Assembly: GCA_022495995.1 (NCBI GenBank)
Contig: JAFEMH010002562.1
Location: 62,001 to 126,000, forward strand
Origin: Adenophora triphylla var. japonica
Taxonomy: Eukaryota; Streptophyta; Magnoliopsida; Asterales; Campanulaceae
Reading direction: 5' to 3'
DNA length: 64,000 nt
Shown here: one piece after another, positions 12,101 to 23,929 of the stretch
Position numbering within the stretch: position 1 is the stretch's first letter
Layout: every line of letters begins with the position of its first letter
Notes under the pieces: model-generated
The model's input: only the letters and a program-made list of their open reading frames with translations
Database searches by the model: none
What the model was told of the DNA's origin: nothing
Position numbers and translations under genes: made by a program

Positions 12101-13230
12101 TGGTTATAGCGTACTAGGTTTATGTCGATAACAGTTATGTGTGGTTGGGATAACTGGTTTAAGGAGGAGATAAGTTAATTATAGCCTACTTATTAAAGGA
12201 TATAAGTATATTCCAATAAAGATATAATATTTGAAGTACATTTTTATGTAATCAAAAGTAAACTTATGTACAAATATAACCAAAGGGAAGGAAATTTTCT
12301 GAAAGAAGAGAAATGTCTAAAAATTACAATATACTGTAAAGTTTGTGCCATTTATTTTCGAATATGAGAAATTCCCTATTGAAATATGTACACGTTACAT
12401 AAAGTTGAAAAGTAATAACATTAATTTGTTACATTGTAATTGACAGTAAAAAATGTGTATTGGCAGATTATTTTTAACAGAAAAATTTAATTTTAGTTAT
12501 TTCAATTTATTTACATCATTCACATATAGTAGGTATCTTCAAGTACGAAAATATGAAAGGAAAAAGGTGTAACTGTCATGTATATGTAATCAAATAAGTA
12601 ACATGTATGATAACAGATTGACATCTAATTAAAATGTATTTCAGATTGATGTTCATGTTATATTTTTTTTTCATTCCCTAGCTACCAAAGATGTTGTGCA
12701 TATTTAATTATAATTTCAGAGCTCTATTGCATCTGTAATGAATGTTATTCTCGGACTGAGTAATGAATAATATTTATATTTAGAAATAAGATATACCTGT
12801 GTGAGAAGCCAAGTCTAATATTTTGTGCTCTGGCCACTGTAGCTGGCAATCTGTTTTCCTTTACATCTTCATTCTAACACTTTCCTGTGTATTAAAATAT
12901 GGAACTTTGTAAAAATTCAGGATACTTAATTTTCTGTCACACTTACTTTGGCTAGGTATCCAAATCATATTCGGATTCTTTTATGTTCAAAGCAGTTTGA
13001 CAAGATTTTAAAATTTGATTTATCAAGAGTACTCTTTACGTTTTTTTGGAAAGCCTTTTGGACAGAATGATGAAGAAAAATTGTATACAGAATGTAGATA
13101 TACCCGTGTGAATATGAAGGTGGAGCTAATAGCAGTTTGGCGTCTGTAGTTGTCAACCTGAATTCCTTGAGTCCTTGATCTAAATAATACATACTTCTAA
13201 CTTTACACCCTGATTTATATACTTTCATTC
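9110..13230 (-). repeat. Long degenerate tandem repeats (~0.85-1.2 kb) carrying exon-like modules on the minus strand
   Basis: Four related blocks are seen. Landmarks recur together: 'ttgtgtttgtggacaatgat'-like text near 9220, 10060 and 12085; 'aaccaaagggaaggatg'-like text near 9410, 10255, 11490 and 12280; and 'agaaataagatatacctgtg' near 9850, 11020, 11880 and 12780. On the minus strand each last landmark is a splice donor (CACACAG|GTATATC) closing a 75-95-bp module. That module begins after an acceptor-like ...gtgag or ...ttag and reads NEDVKKNRLT-type sequence. A second module (EFRLTTT..KL.LAPP) recurs near 11,400 and 13,165. Some copies contain stops. No known family is recognised. Confidence 0.7.
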
Positions 13231-14560
13231 CTCTATCTCTAATCTCAATTTCTATTTTTACTTCTTACATTTCGTGAAAACAAAAAAATGGACTTATGGA
13301 AGAAATACAAAGGATACATTCACATTACATTCGCATAAATATATTGGGGTGAATACCTGCATATCGAGATGGAAAGGGACAGAATTAAGATATTGAAATA
13401 ATGGTGATTAAGTGAAGTTTAACTACTTAAATTGTAGTAGTCTGTTAAAGGATATAAAAATTTACCGTCAGTATTGTTTCATTTGTTTTTATAGAGACTA
13501 ATTTGATTTCTCTAATATGGTGATCAACTATTTCATATCATAAAAATAAATTCACATAATAGTTGAGTTACTTGATGTGGAGGAATTTTTTTTTTTGTAG
13601 TTCTGAGTTATAGTACAAGTTGATGTACCTCAATGTCTTTTTATTGTTTTGACTTCTGGTGGATCCTTCCATTATGTTCTGAATTGTTTACATTGCTAAT
13701 TTGTAAAGGCTGTAGAAAACATAAAATTTAATTACTATAGACTTATATGGGTAGAGATATAGATATAATGTATGTGGATGTTGATTTATATTTTAAAAAT
13801 CTTAGGAGTCCAATAAAATGAAGATAGGTGGTAACTGACCTTATTTATTAACTTTCTTTTAGTCTCAGAGAGTTCGATATCATTCCATGAATGATGAATG
13901 GTACCTGCAAGTGTTGATAAAAAAAATGAATAATAGCATTAGTAAATGTGTGGCCTTATAATTATGTATTGAAAATAAATGTGCGAGTAGAACGTAGAGT
14001 TATATTTTGTACACAAAGTTAGATGAAATTGGGATTTTAAATTCGAAGCAAATTGTGGCTGTCAGAAAATATTGTTACTAAGAACAATATGTGACCTTCA
14101 CAAGTTTGTTTCGTATCCTAATTATTCAAACAAATGTATGTGTCAGAGTATTTAATCACTGCATATATGGAAAATTGTACAGATTTTCTTCAAAAGTTGT
14201 TTCTAAATAGTTTGAGCTGATATTGGCTATATGATGAAACAGATCAAGATATGTCTAACATAAGTACATCATGTAAACAATGAAATGCTCATAACTGTAC
14301 ATTTTTAAGTCCCAATTCATTATAATTTAAAGAGTGAACTTATTTGATTTCTTTGCTTATTAAAATATCTATTCCACATAGAAAGTTAATATTAAGTACA
14401 AATATTTGTAAAATAGTAGGTTTACTAAATTTAATTCGCAGAGAATAAGAGATTTATGAAAGGAAGTCAAATAATATTATGAGATCGGTAAGAACAGTAC
14501 ATATTGGTATTATAAAGTCAAAATAATGTCTACTTAAGAAGAAAATTATACCTGAGATGT
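13231..14560. other. AT-rich spacer inside Helitron 1
   Basis: No long ORF on either strand. Minus-strand splice-like sites (ttgcag at 13,906; atatgcag near 13,357) suggest further intron sequence of the antisense unit. Confidence 0.4.
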
Positions 14561-14930
14561 TTGAATTTTTGGATTCCAACTTTGTTCTAGGAATAAATCA
14601 AGAGTTTTCCTTCCCGACCAAAGTTTATTTATCAACTGGGGGAAAAATTGAGGGTTTGTGCGTCTTTGGGTGGTAGAAAACTTTCAGATCTGGTTTTTTC
14701 CTTCAACTTTGTCAACTCAGTGATAATCATTTCGATTTGGTTTGAGATGAGTTGAAAATGGTAAGAATTATGAGGTTTGGTTGAGTATGTTGGATTATGC
14801 TTTCTAGATGTATCGGTTATTGGAGAGATTTAGAGATTGTGAATGGAGTAGCGTGGGCGGTGCTGAAGAAAAAGAGGAGGACGGCGCTAGGGTTTGATTA
14901 GGGTAGGATGTTAGGTCAAAAAAATTTCTT
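14561..14930 (-). promoter_or_regulatory. Possible 5' leader of a captured minus-strand gene in Helitron 1
   Basis: Read on the minus strand, 14,905-14,830 begins with aaaccctagcgccgtcctcc and a pyrimidine-rich leader, typical of plant 5' UTRs. A consensus donor (catctcag|gtataa) closes an exon at about 14,562. Together with the repeated exon-like modules to the left, this suggests a captured gene whose start lies here. No protein family is recognisable. Confidence 0.4.
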
Positions 14931-15331
14931 TATTTCTGATATTAATAAACTGATGGGTCGGATCATATTTCTTTCCATCCATGGTATTTTTGTGGCCCAA
15001 ATGTAATTTAAAGTAAATGATTTAATGGCCCGATTTGTACTTATATTTCATTTCTGTATTATGTGTACTTAGTATTACATATACTCCTCCACCCCAAAAT
15101 GATTTATATATAATTTTTTATCCCTTATGTGAAGGATAAGTGTATTCCAGATTGAAAAAAAAAAATTCTTATAATATAAGTAAATTTAATTTTGAATGGT
15201 TTTTTACCAAAAAAATTACATGTCCCTTTATGTTATATAATTTTGGTTTGATTCAATAAGTTAATATTATTTGTATAATCTAAAATGTATTTTGTTTATA
15301 TATTGTTATTGTTTTACTTATTTTTTGTAGA
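14931..15331. other. Spacer before the Helitron 1 Rep gene
   Basis: AT-rich. A stretch near 15,076 (tactcctccaccccaaaatg) resembles a degenerate Stowaway terminus, but no partner end is visible. An acceptor (ttttttgtag) ends it at 15,331. Confidence 0.4.
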
Positions 15332-17721
15332 AGGATCAAAAAATGATGAGCTGGATGTTACAACTCCTAATGCTACTTTAATGTCGCATTCTTTAACTGA
15401 TATATCAAATCGTAAGTTTTATTTCAAAAATTTCTTATAAACATTTTACTATTTAACGTTTCTTTTTCTATTATTCATAGATGTGCATTAACAAATGAAC
15501 ATTACCCATTGTACATGTTATTTCATTTAGTCCCTCAAGCAAGAATGAACTATAAGCGCACTCATGTTCTTACGAAAAGAAAGGGTGAGTCATCGTCACA
15601 GCCATATGTCTCAAGTGAAAGTGGGGGTACATTTACGTTTATGGATGGTCCACATCGTGTGAAGATATCTAAACGTCAAAAGAATTCTATATCTTCATCA
15701 TTAAACGGTACACGTAATTTCTTCATATTCGCATTAAACTTTTTCCTATATTTTGGTTTTCTAATTACTACATACTTCCTTTTATTTAACAATATGAAAT
15801 ACGTATGTATGTTGTACACGTATTATTATCATAAGATATATTGTTAAGTTGTAAAAATTGATATATAAAACTTTATTTTTTCATAAAGAATATTGGGATA
15901 TAGGTGATGCAACATTTCATTGCACATTTTGTGGAGCTTCCTTTTGGTACGAAGAAAGAATGTGCCGATGGTGTAATGCTCGTGCTCCAAAGTACAATTC
16001 ATGTTGCAGTCAAGGAAAAATAAAAATACCGCTCTTGAAAGATCCTCCTGTTGAGTTACAACGGTTGTTGTTTGATGATACTGAAGTTAGTAAGCAATAT
16101 AGAAAAAATATACGTTCCTACAACAATATGTTTTTGTTTACGTCGATGGGTGGAAAGGTAGATAGGAGTATCAATCAAGGAGGATCACCACCTATATTTA
16201 AGCTTCATGGACAAAATTTCCATTTAATTGGAAGCCTATTGCCAACTGAGGGGGAGACGCCAAAATTTGCACAATTGTATATACTCCCTCCGTCCCGATA
16301 ATATCAGCACAGTTACTGTTTGCGCGGGAATTAAGGAATATGATATTTTAATAAAATGTTGTGAGTGTAAAAGAATGAGTGGAGAGAGAATGAGTGGAGG
16401 GTGTAATAAATTATAATGGTGTTGTGAGTATTAAAATAATGTAGGAGAGAGAATGAGTGGGGTTGGATGAATATTTTATTAATATAAAGTTTCCTTTTTG
16501 GGAGTGTGCGGATATTAGCGGGACGCCCAAAAAGGAAAGTGTGCTAATATTAGCGGGACGGAGGGAGTATACGATACAGAAAACGAAATTGCCAACCGAA
16601 AAGCATCTGTCAGGTTCGTAAGTACATAATATTTTTCTTCTACGTTAATTTTAAAATTATTCCTTCAATAATTTCTTTTATTATTTGTACCCCGGTAAAA
16701 TTATGAACGCTCACGTAGTATTTTTAGTATTGTTTACATTATTATCTATTCCATAGATGTTCCCTGTTACCCTAATAACTTACATTTAAATTTTTTTAGG
16801 ATTGACGCGGCTTTTGATGAAGTACGTGATGAGATTGTTTCGCAATTAAAAAACATGTTGGATACTCACAATGTTTTGGCACAGTCATTTCGTATGGCTA
16901 AAGAGAAATTAGGTTCTGAGAATGTGGTTGATATGAAGTTGAAGTTGATTGGTAAAAGGTCTGGGGATGGTCGGGTTTATAATTTGCCTACGGTTTCTGA
17001 AGTGGCCGCTTTAGTTGTTGGTGATTTCGACAGTTCGGGAAATGAAAGGGATATCATACTTCAAACAAGGAATGGGGAACTACATCGTATTAATCAACTA
17101 AACCCGTCATATTTAGGTTTGCAGTATCCATTACTATTCCCTTATGGTGAAGATGGGTATAGAGAGGGTATACCGTTAACTGATGTAAATAGCCAATCAA
17201 ATCGTAGGAAGAATGTCAGTATGAGGGAATATTTTGCCTTCAGGTTGCATAGCAGGCCTTTTGAAGCAAGGACGATTTTGTTTTCAAGGAGGTTGTATCA
17301 ACAGTTAGTTGTGGATGCATACACGATGATTGAGTCTTCTCGTTTGACTTATATAAGGCTTAATCAAAAAAAGTTGCGTGTGGATATGTACAAAGGGTTA
17401 GAAGACGCTTTGTGTCATGGAGATTGTGATGCGTCTCGACAGGGAAAAAGAATAGTATTGCCTTCGAGTTTTACCGGTGGCGTAAGATATATGATTCAAA
17501 ACTATCAGGATGCAATGGCAATTTGCAGATGGGTTGGATATCCAGACTTATTTTTAACACTCACATGTAATCCTAAAAGGCCGGAGATTACTAGGTTTCT
17601 TAGCGACGGAGATTTGAAGCCCGAGGATAGGCCGAATATTTTGTGTCGGATATTTAAGGTTAAAATTGATGCTCTAATTGAAGATTTGAAGAAGAAAAAA
17701 AATTTCGGGGAGGTTAAATAA
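15332..17721 (+). pseudogene. Helitron 1 Rep/helicase, piece 1: N-terminal zinc finger and N-terminal Helitron_like_N domain
   Basis: RepHel nicks and joins single strands and unwinds DNA during Helitron transposition. Exons: 15,332-15,411, a small basic exon around 15,545-15,707 (KRTHVLTKRKGESSS), 15,890-16,613 and 16,800-17,721. The zinc finger is FHCTFCGASFWYEERMCRWC followed by NSCCSQGKIKIPLLKDPP. The next exon has LQYPLLFPYGEDGY, RREYFAF-like and FTGGVRYMIQNYQDAM blocks, and LTLTCNP, as in plant Helitrons. A Stowaway MITE interrupts the second large exon; without it and one TA the frame reads through. A TAA at 17,719-17,721 stops the exon just before its donor, where Helitron 2 has sense codons, so this copy is a pseudogene. 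Confidence 0.88.
16284..16567. mobile_element. Stowaway-type MITE (284 bp)
   Basis: Terminal inverted repeats are ctccctccgtcccg at the left and cgggacggagggag at the right, flanked by TA target duplications (16,282-83 and 16,568-69). This is the Tc1/mariner Stowaway signature. Inside are AT-rich sequence and 'gagagaatgagtgg' repeated three times. It has no coding capacity and needs a mariner transposase in trans. It interrupts the Helitron 1 Rep exon. Confidence 0.95.
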
Positions 17722-17862
17722 GGTACGTAATGTTGTGTATATTTATTCATTTTTTACGTTCACATTGTATATAAAATTACATGTATATATTCTCTATATT
17801 TGAAGTTCATTTCTTATTATTCTATTTATGTAAATAGTTTTTTATTTTGATTTTAGTGATAT

Positions 17863-18052
17863 GCACAATTGAGTTTCAGAAAAGAGGACTACCCCACGCT
17901 CATATATTACTTTTCCTTGCAAGTAATTATAAAGCACGGAGCGTTGAAGAAATTGACGAAATCATTTTCGCAGAAATTCCAGACGAGAAGTTGGATCCAG
18001 TATATTATAATGCAGTATCAGATTTAATGGTTCATGGTCCATGTGGGAAATA
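17863..18052 (+). pseudogene. Helitron 1 Rep, HUH nuclease exon (continued at 35,692)
   Basis: This exon follows an acceptor (gattttag) and reads CTIEFQKRGLPHAHILLFL. HAH is the metal-binding HUH motif of rolling-circle Rep proteins and is intact here. It continues to MVHGPCGK, where the LINE has inserted. The same exon resumes after the LINE at 35,692, beginning with the duplicated target. Confidence 0.9.
18035..18052. repeat. LINE target-site duplication, left copy
   Basis: tggtccatgtgggaaata here is repeated exactly at 35,692-35,709, on the far side of the LINE. The first one or two bases could belong to the (TTG)n tail. Confidence 0.93.
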
Positions 18053-18203
18053 AACCCACCAAGGATTTATCCTTGCCTGTCCCAAGTCAGGATAAAGGGC
18101 GAGGGTTGCGGTAGGCATGTGACAGCCAGCGTAAAAATTTTGTCACATTAACATGACATGAATCGGATTATGAATATCGTTGGGGCGTTTCCTCAGCAGC
18201 GAC

Positions 18204-18431
18204 GCGCTACACTTCAAAGACCTGGGTGTAGTGATAAGTATGCAAAGGTTGCTAGGTCGTCGCCCGGAAGCGACGCGCCATCTCTTCGCCCGGGGGTGGT
18301 GTCAAATATGCAAGGGTGCGCTACACTTCAAAGACCTGGGTGTAGTGATAAGTATGCAAAGGTTGCTAGGTCGTCGCCCGGAAGCGACGCGCCATCTCTT
18401 CGCACGGGGGTGGTGTCAAATATGCAAGGGT
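18204..18431 (+). repeat. 114-bp tandem duplication in the LINE 5' region
   Basis: Two nearly identical units (18,204-18,317 and 18,318-18,431), each from gcgctacacttcaaagac to tatgcaagggt, lie upstream of the endonuclease ORF. Such 5' duplications can affect internal promoter strength, but that is inference. Confidence 0.92.
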
Positions 18432-18493
18432 TCCCGCATTGCGGACGAGTGCGGGTAAAGAAGCTAGTCCATGGTAGGTGTAAGGGTAGTGGG

Positions 18494-19994
18494 ATGCGTT
18501 TTGGAACTTGGAACATTGGATCATTGACAGGGAGATCAGCATAGGTGGTGGAAGTTATGAGGAGGAGGAAGATTCACATAATGTGTTCACAAGAAACTAA
18601 GTGGGTTGGAGAGAAAGCAAAAGAAATATCGCCTTGGGGTTTTAAGCTTTGGTACTCAGGAAAGGATAAGGGTAGAAATGGAGTGGGTATCATTATTGAT
18701 AAGGAGTATATTAATGAAGTGGTGGAAGTGTACAGGAAGAGTGATCGAATTATGGGCATTAAACTGGTGATACGTGATGAGATTATAACTATTATTTCCG
18801 CCTATGCACCATAAGTAGGGTTGGATGCATCTATTAAACAAGTGTTCTGGGAAGATTTGGAGGAGGTAGTGCAACGAGTACCTAGTGGTGAGAAATTAGT
18901 GATTGGTGGTGATCTGAACGGACATGTGGGGTCTAGTCGATATGGCTTTGAGAGCATACATGGAGGTTTTGGTTTTGGAGAGAGGAATGAAGCAGGAAAT
19001 AGTATCCTGGACTTTGCGTTGGCATATGACTTGAGTATAATGAACACTTGGTTCAAGAAGAGAATCTCACTTGGTGTCCTATAGGAGTGGAGGTAATGCG
19101 AGTCGGATTGACTTCTTCTTAGTAAGAAATACTTGTAGAAAGAGTTATACGGATTGCAAGGTTGTTAGGGTGAGAGCACAACAACTCAACATAGACTGGT
19201 GGTACTTGATTTTCGAAGTAAGAGAATTTTGAGGAAGAGAAAATCACAGGTAGACCCTAGAATCAAGTGGTGGAGACTTCAAGGGGAAAATCAACCGAAA
19301 TTTGTAGCTAAGATGGTCGATACCGGTATTTGGGCGGATAATATGGAGGATATGGATATAGATTCGACTTGGACTAAGATGGTACATACCATAAAGGAGG
19401 TGGCGAAAGAAGTCCTTGGAGAATCTAGAGGAAATAGGCCACCAAGTAAGGACACATCATGGTGGAACGAGGAAGTAAAACAAGCAATAAAGGGCAAGCG
19501 AGAATGCTACAAATTATTGGGGAAATGTAGGAGCGACGAGAACTATAAGAAGTATAAGGAAGCTAGAAGAGATGCTAAGAAAGCGATGAAGAGACGCAAG
19601 AGCAAAGGTGAATCGAAACTTTATGATAAGTTGGATACAAAAGAAGGAGAAAAGGACATCTACAGACTCGCTCGTATGAGGGATAAGAGGACACGAGATA
19701 TTGGGACGGTTAAATGTGTGAAGGATGTAGACCAAAGAGTTTTAGTCGGGGATAAAGAGATAAAAGATAGATGGAGTTCGTACTTTGATAACTTGTTCAA
19801 TGGCGGTCAAGAGCAGGATGTTGGAGATTTAAATATCTCTTCGAGTATGGTTAATCGAGATTTTATGCGGAGAATTCGAAAGAGTGAAGTGGAAATGGCA
19901 ATGAAAAAGATGAGGTTGAAGAAAGCCGTTGGACCGGATGGTATACCAATTGAGGTTTGGAGATGTTTCGGGGAGAGGGGAGTAGATTGGTTAA
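18494..19994 (+). pseudogene. LINE ORF part 1: APE endonuclease and N-terminal reverse transcriptase
   Basis: The endonuclease nicks target DNA to prime reverse transcription. Visible motifs: MRFGTWNIGSLTGR (metal-site Asn), CSQETKW (catalytic Glu), IISAYAP and GGDLNGHVG (DxN). A basic linker (KAMKRRKSKGESKLYDKL) leads to the first RT block KKAVGPDGIPIEVW. Disruptions are TAG at about 18,542, TAA at about 18,812 and a frameshift near 19,064-19,080. The Copia element cuts the frame after the codons for GVDW; the RT continues at 34,127. This gives an inactive copy. Confidence 0.9.
19990..19994. repeat. Copia target-site duplication, left copy (gttaa)
   Basis: gttaa here and at 34,127-34,131 flank the Copia element. 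Joining the LINE at one copy keeps its reading frame. Confidence 0.88.
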
Positions 19995-21464
19995 TGTTGG
20001 GTATGCATGTTTTAACCCTCCTATTTTGTATTAGATTTGATTGATACCATAACCTCCTGTCTATTTTAAGGACTTTAGGACCCTATGTAATGAAGCTTAG
20101 ACTTCAATTTTTTAGCTAAGTCCATTTTATAGAATAGGTTAATCTTAGGCTTGAAGTATGGCACAAGACTCATTGGATGTAAGGTTGCAGTTCCAGCAGT
20201 ATTCAAAACCGCCCCTTAGAACCGCACATGCAACCGCATGTATAATTCCTTGAATACTGCTGATGAACTACCTCAGTGCAAACCGCTTGTTGAACCGCAT
20301 CATTGCAGTTCACCTACAACCGCATCCTTGCAACCCCCTGGTGTAGCAAAACCGCACATTCCTAACCGCGTCTCACCAACCGCATCCAATGATTGGCTAC
20401 TTGAAGTGAACAACTTTTTATCCGTTGGAATCCACGTCAGCTATATCAATAGTCAACCACCATATCTTGTCACGTGATTCAATGTCGAAAAGATGCGCAA
20501 GGATCTTGAAAAGGTGACAGTGTCCTAACCTCATTGCTTGCGGTGGAGCACGATCGGCTTTATCTGCAGCTGTACCAAAGGACAAAAGTGGTTCTTTGTG
20601 GACCGATAGGATTGCATCAAATCTTGTCCTTACAACAGCGTATCCAACGGCTAGTTTCTTGATGCTTGGGTATAAATACCCCCAATCTTCACCATTTGAA
20701 GATTGCTTGAGAATTTAAAAGTCTTGTGTTCATAGAAGTGAAGCTACGCGAGAAATTATTCAACCCTTTGAATCTTCATCTTCTTTCTTCAAGAAATATT
20801 CCCTAGCCCAGAAATCAAGCCTTAACACAATCAAGAATCATTGTGCTCTACATCTCACGGATCTAAAGAGCCTTGATCTTGTTCTCACACACTCACCTCA
20901 CTTGTTCTAATCACATAGATTAAACACTTGAGATACCAGTTATAGTTTTGGATTTGTTCTTCATAGAAAAGATTTTATTGTACTTTGTAATCTCACAATA
21001 CTTAATATAAAATCTCTCTTAGAAATCCAAGACTAACCATCTTGGTAGTGGACGTAGATCGTTTATCGATTGAACCACTCCAAATAGCGTGTTCTTACTT
21101 TACGCATTTATATTTCCTGTGCTTGCTAATTATTTATCTTTGTCTCTGTTTGATCTTGATTTAGTCATCCATTATTGTGAAATAGTGTTTGGAGTTAACA
21201 AAGTCAAAACCACACGTGTTTGTAAAGCTGCACTTCCCAAAACCGCACCACCAAAACCGCATTTTACAAACCGCCTCTCAAAACCGCTTTACACTCTATT
21301 ATTCCATTTGTGCATTTTACACTATCACTTGCAGTCTATTATCAGCTGCAAGAGGATTTTGTAAGCAAGAGGTTCGATCTTTAAAAGAGGGCGAAAAATT
21401 TTAAACGGCTATTCACCCCCCTCTATTTGTATTTTCACCCTTGTTGCCACCTTTGGGACCAACA
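19995..21464 (+). repeat. 5' LTR of the Copia element (1.47 kb)
   Basis: Begins tgttgggtatgcatg and ends gggaccaaca. It matches the 3' LTR along its length with scattered small differences. Thirteen AACCGC hexamers lie in two clusters (20,200-20,385 and 21,240-21,290), all on this strand. A possible core promoter, 'gggtataaatacccc' at about 20,670, would start the genomic RNA inside the LTR. Confidence 0.93.
20669..20679 (+). promoter_or_regulatory. TATA box in the Copia 5' LTR
   Basis: ggtataaatac, repeated at the matching place in the 3' LTR (about 33,323). Its position, about 675 bp into the LTR, suits a U3/R boundary soon after. Confidence 0.6.
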
Positions 21465-21466
21465 AG

Positions 21467-21478
21467 TGGTATCGAGCT
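21467..21478 (+). promoter_or_regulatory. Primer-binding site of the Copia element
   Basis: tggtatcgagct just after the 5' LTR resembles the initiator tRNA-Met complement tggtatcagagc used by plant Copia elements, with a small deletion at the CAG. Confidence 0.8.
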
Positions 21479-21534
21479 AACACATTTTAAAACCACTTTG
21501 TTTTCAAGCTTAACGGCTTGTGTGCCGATTCGAT

Positions 21535-23917
21535 ATGGCAACCTCAAAGACAATGACTACATTAACTATTCACACATTCCAATGTTGGACGAAGACCACT
21601 TTGACATCTGGAAGTGCCGAATGCTTATTCATTTGGAAACCATAGATGAAATCTTTGGTGGAGTGCGTGATCAATGGCCCTCTAATTCCAATGAAGGCTA
21701 ACACCGATGCAACCACCAATCTTTGAAACTCCAGAGGTCAAAAAGCCAAAAGATGAGTGGTCGGATGAAGAGAAGAGAATAGTTGCCTTGGACGGCAAGG
21801 CGAGGTTCATCATTTACGGAACCCTCCCCGTATCAACTCTACGAAAGTGATGTACCTCAAAACCGCAAAGCAGATGTGGGATGCCATAGAGAGCTACCTC
21901 GAAGGTGATGAAGAGTGCAAGGAAAACAAATTATACCTTTGTTGAAAGATCCTACAACAACTTCAACGAAAACCCAGCGAAACCTTGCGTCAAACCTACG
22001 ATCGCTATGTTGAGGTAGTTAATGCTTGTAGATCTCTTGGTAAAACTTTAACCGATAAGGAAATCAATATGACTTTCCTATACGCTTTAGGTTCTAGATG
22101 GGTAAATAAGGCTACCTCTCTAGAAGACTCCAAAGTATTGGGTACTTGGTCATTAAGTAACTTGTATGCCAATCTTAGAGTCTATGAACTTAAATTAAAT
22201 CATATTGAAGAGATAGAAGGAAAAACCAAATCGCTTTCTATGTACGTAGTGGAACATGAAGAGAAACCATCCACATCCAATCAAACCACTTGATCCTTCC
22301 ATATCAACCTCATCACTCATCGAGATGGATGATGATGATTTTGCCATGTTTGTGAAAAGATTCCAAAAATTTAGAAAATCCTCAAAACCTTTCACAAAAT
22401 CATTTTCAAAAGGCAAACCTCCTGCAACATTTTCTAGAGGCTGAGATACAAAGAAGAAGAGTGACTTGGTATGCTACAAGCTGTAGGAAACACGGCCACT
22501 TTGCATCTGAGTGTCCACGGCCTAAATATGAATATATGAAAAAGAAAACTTTTCCTTCGAAATTTTCTCATCGTAAGGGAATGGTTCTTTGAGGAGGAAG
22601 AGAATTCCAAGGAATTAGCAACTTGGATTGAAAGCAGTTACGAGGATGGAAGTGACGGTGAAACCGAAGAGGTTAACCTGCGCTTAGTTGCGGCGCTTCG
22701 ATGACTCAGATTACGAATCATTTGAGTTGCATGATATGGAGGAAAAGGAGGTTTTTGCAAAACTTCCAAATTATAAATTGGATGATGATATTAAACTTAC
22801 TCCTAGCATTAAGATAGGAAATTGTTCGTATTCACGTCCCATTTTCTCATCTAAAAGCTGCTCCACCTTCAAAAGCTATTCCAAAGAAAATTTTGAAAAA
22901 GGTGGTGGAAGAGGTTTCTCCCATGGAACATGAAAAGATGTTCAAGGAAGCGGAAATGGTGATCCATCAATTCTCAAATCTTAAGAAAGCCTTAAGCTTA
23001 GCTCATGATGAACTTAATGCATGCAAGACGGAGAAAAGCGTGATGAGGTCTGAAATTTCTAATCTTAAGGACCAAATCAAACGAGATGACTCCTCTTGCT
23101 TGATCAAAACCGCATCCTTGAAACTAAGGTTCTTTGCACTTCAACTTCGGGAATGATGACTTGGTAACCCCAAATCGATGATCGCCAAAAGATTATTGAT
23201 TCGTGGCTCAAGTCTCAATCCACCAAGGATAAAATCTTGGACTTCCAAGTTCCTCACTGGAACTAAGGATGGTCTAGGGTTTGGATGCGAGGAAGAGGAG
23301 AAGTGTGCATCCTCGAGTGAAAAGGATGAGGAATTTCGAAGCTGACTAAAGAAATTCCCGAGGAGAAGCATGCTAAGGGTAAGGGTAAAGCAAGACAAGT
23401 AAATTATGTCTACCACTAAAGGAAAGCAATATGGGAAGAATTACGTGTTAAAACCTAAGAATTACGTGGAAGCACTGAAGAGGAAATGGCTTATGGAATT
23501 GGTAGAATCCACTGCTCCAACCGCTTACGGTGGAAAAGGCGGTTACGCTAACTCCGGAGTCGACCGCGCTTCTTCTTCGACCGCTCCTCCTGCCTTCAAA
23601 AGCGGGAATAGCGTTCCCGAAAATACGTGGTCAAACCAAAGCTTTGTTCCCTTTGTATCAGCTGGAATGTTAGTGGAACCGCACCTCCCAAACCGCTTCC
23701 TTGTCCCAAACCGCATGCAACTCCTAAGAAGAGTAAGGAGTTAGTAAAACCTCATGAAGCTTGTAGCTATTATAAATGTTACGTGTGTGATGGTTTAGGT
23801 CACAAGGCTGCAGAATGCCTTTTGCGGTTCACATCCAATGCCGGGAAGAGTAAACCTCCTTCTGTCCAAGCAGGTGTGGGTCGTAAAGGGTTGCTAACTT
23901 CGGGACCCAAGGAATAA
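21535..23917 (+). pseudogene. Copia gag region
   Basis: Gag packages the RNA into particles. The N-terminus (HIPMLDEDHFDIWKCRML) is followed by the Copia gag core at 21,985-22,290 (MRQTYDRYVEVVNACRSLGK, NMTFLYALGSRWVNKATSLE). Two zinc-knuckle sites are visible. One near 22,470-22,520 is frame-broken at its second Cys. The other, at about 23,770, is intact: CYVCDGLGHKAAEC (C-x2-C-x4-H-x4-C). The coding sequence is split over several frames with at least five breaks. Confidence 0.82.
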
Positions 23918-23929
23918 AGGGGACCTCGT

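Noticed and set aside
15076..15130. Second Stowaway MITE
   Set aside because: A tactcctccaccccaaaatg start is present, but no matching inverted end or TA duplication was found.
18158..18544. 128-codon ORF over the LINE 5' duplication
   Set aside because: Its length comes from the 114-bp (38-codon) tandem duplication. The endonuclease domain begins near its end in the same frame, so the rest is 5' leader of unclear coding status.
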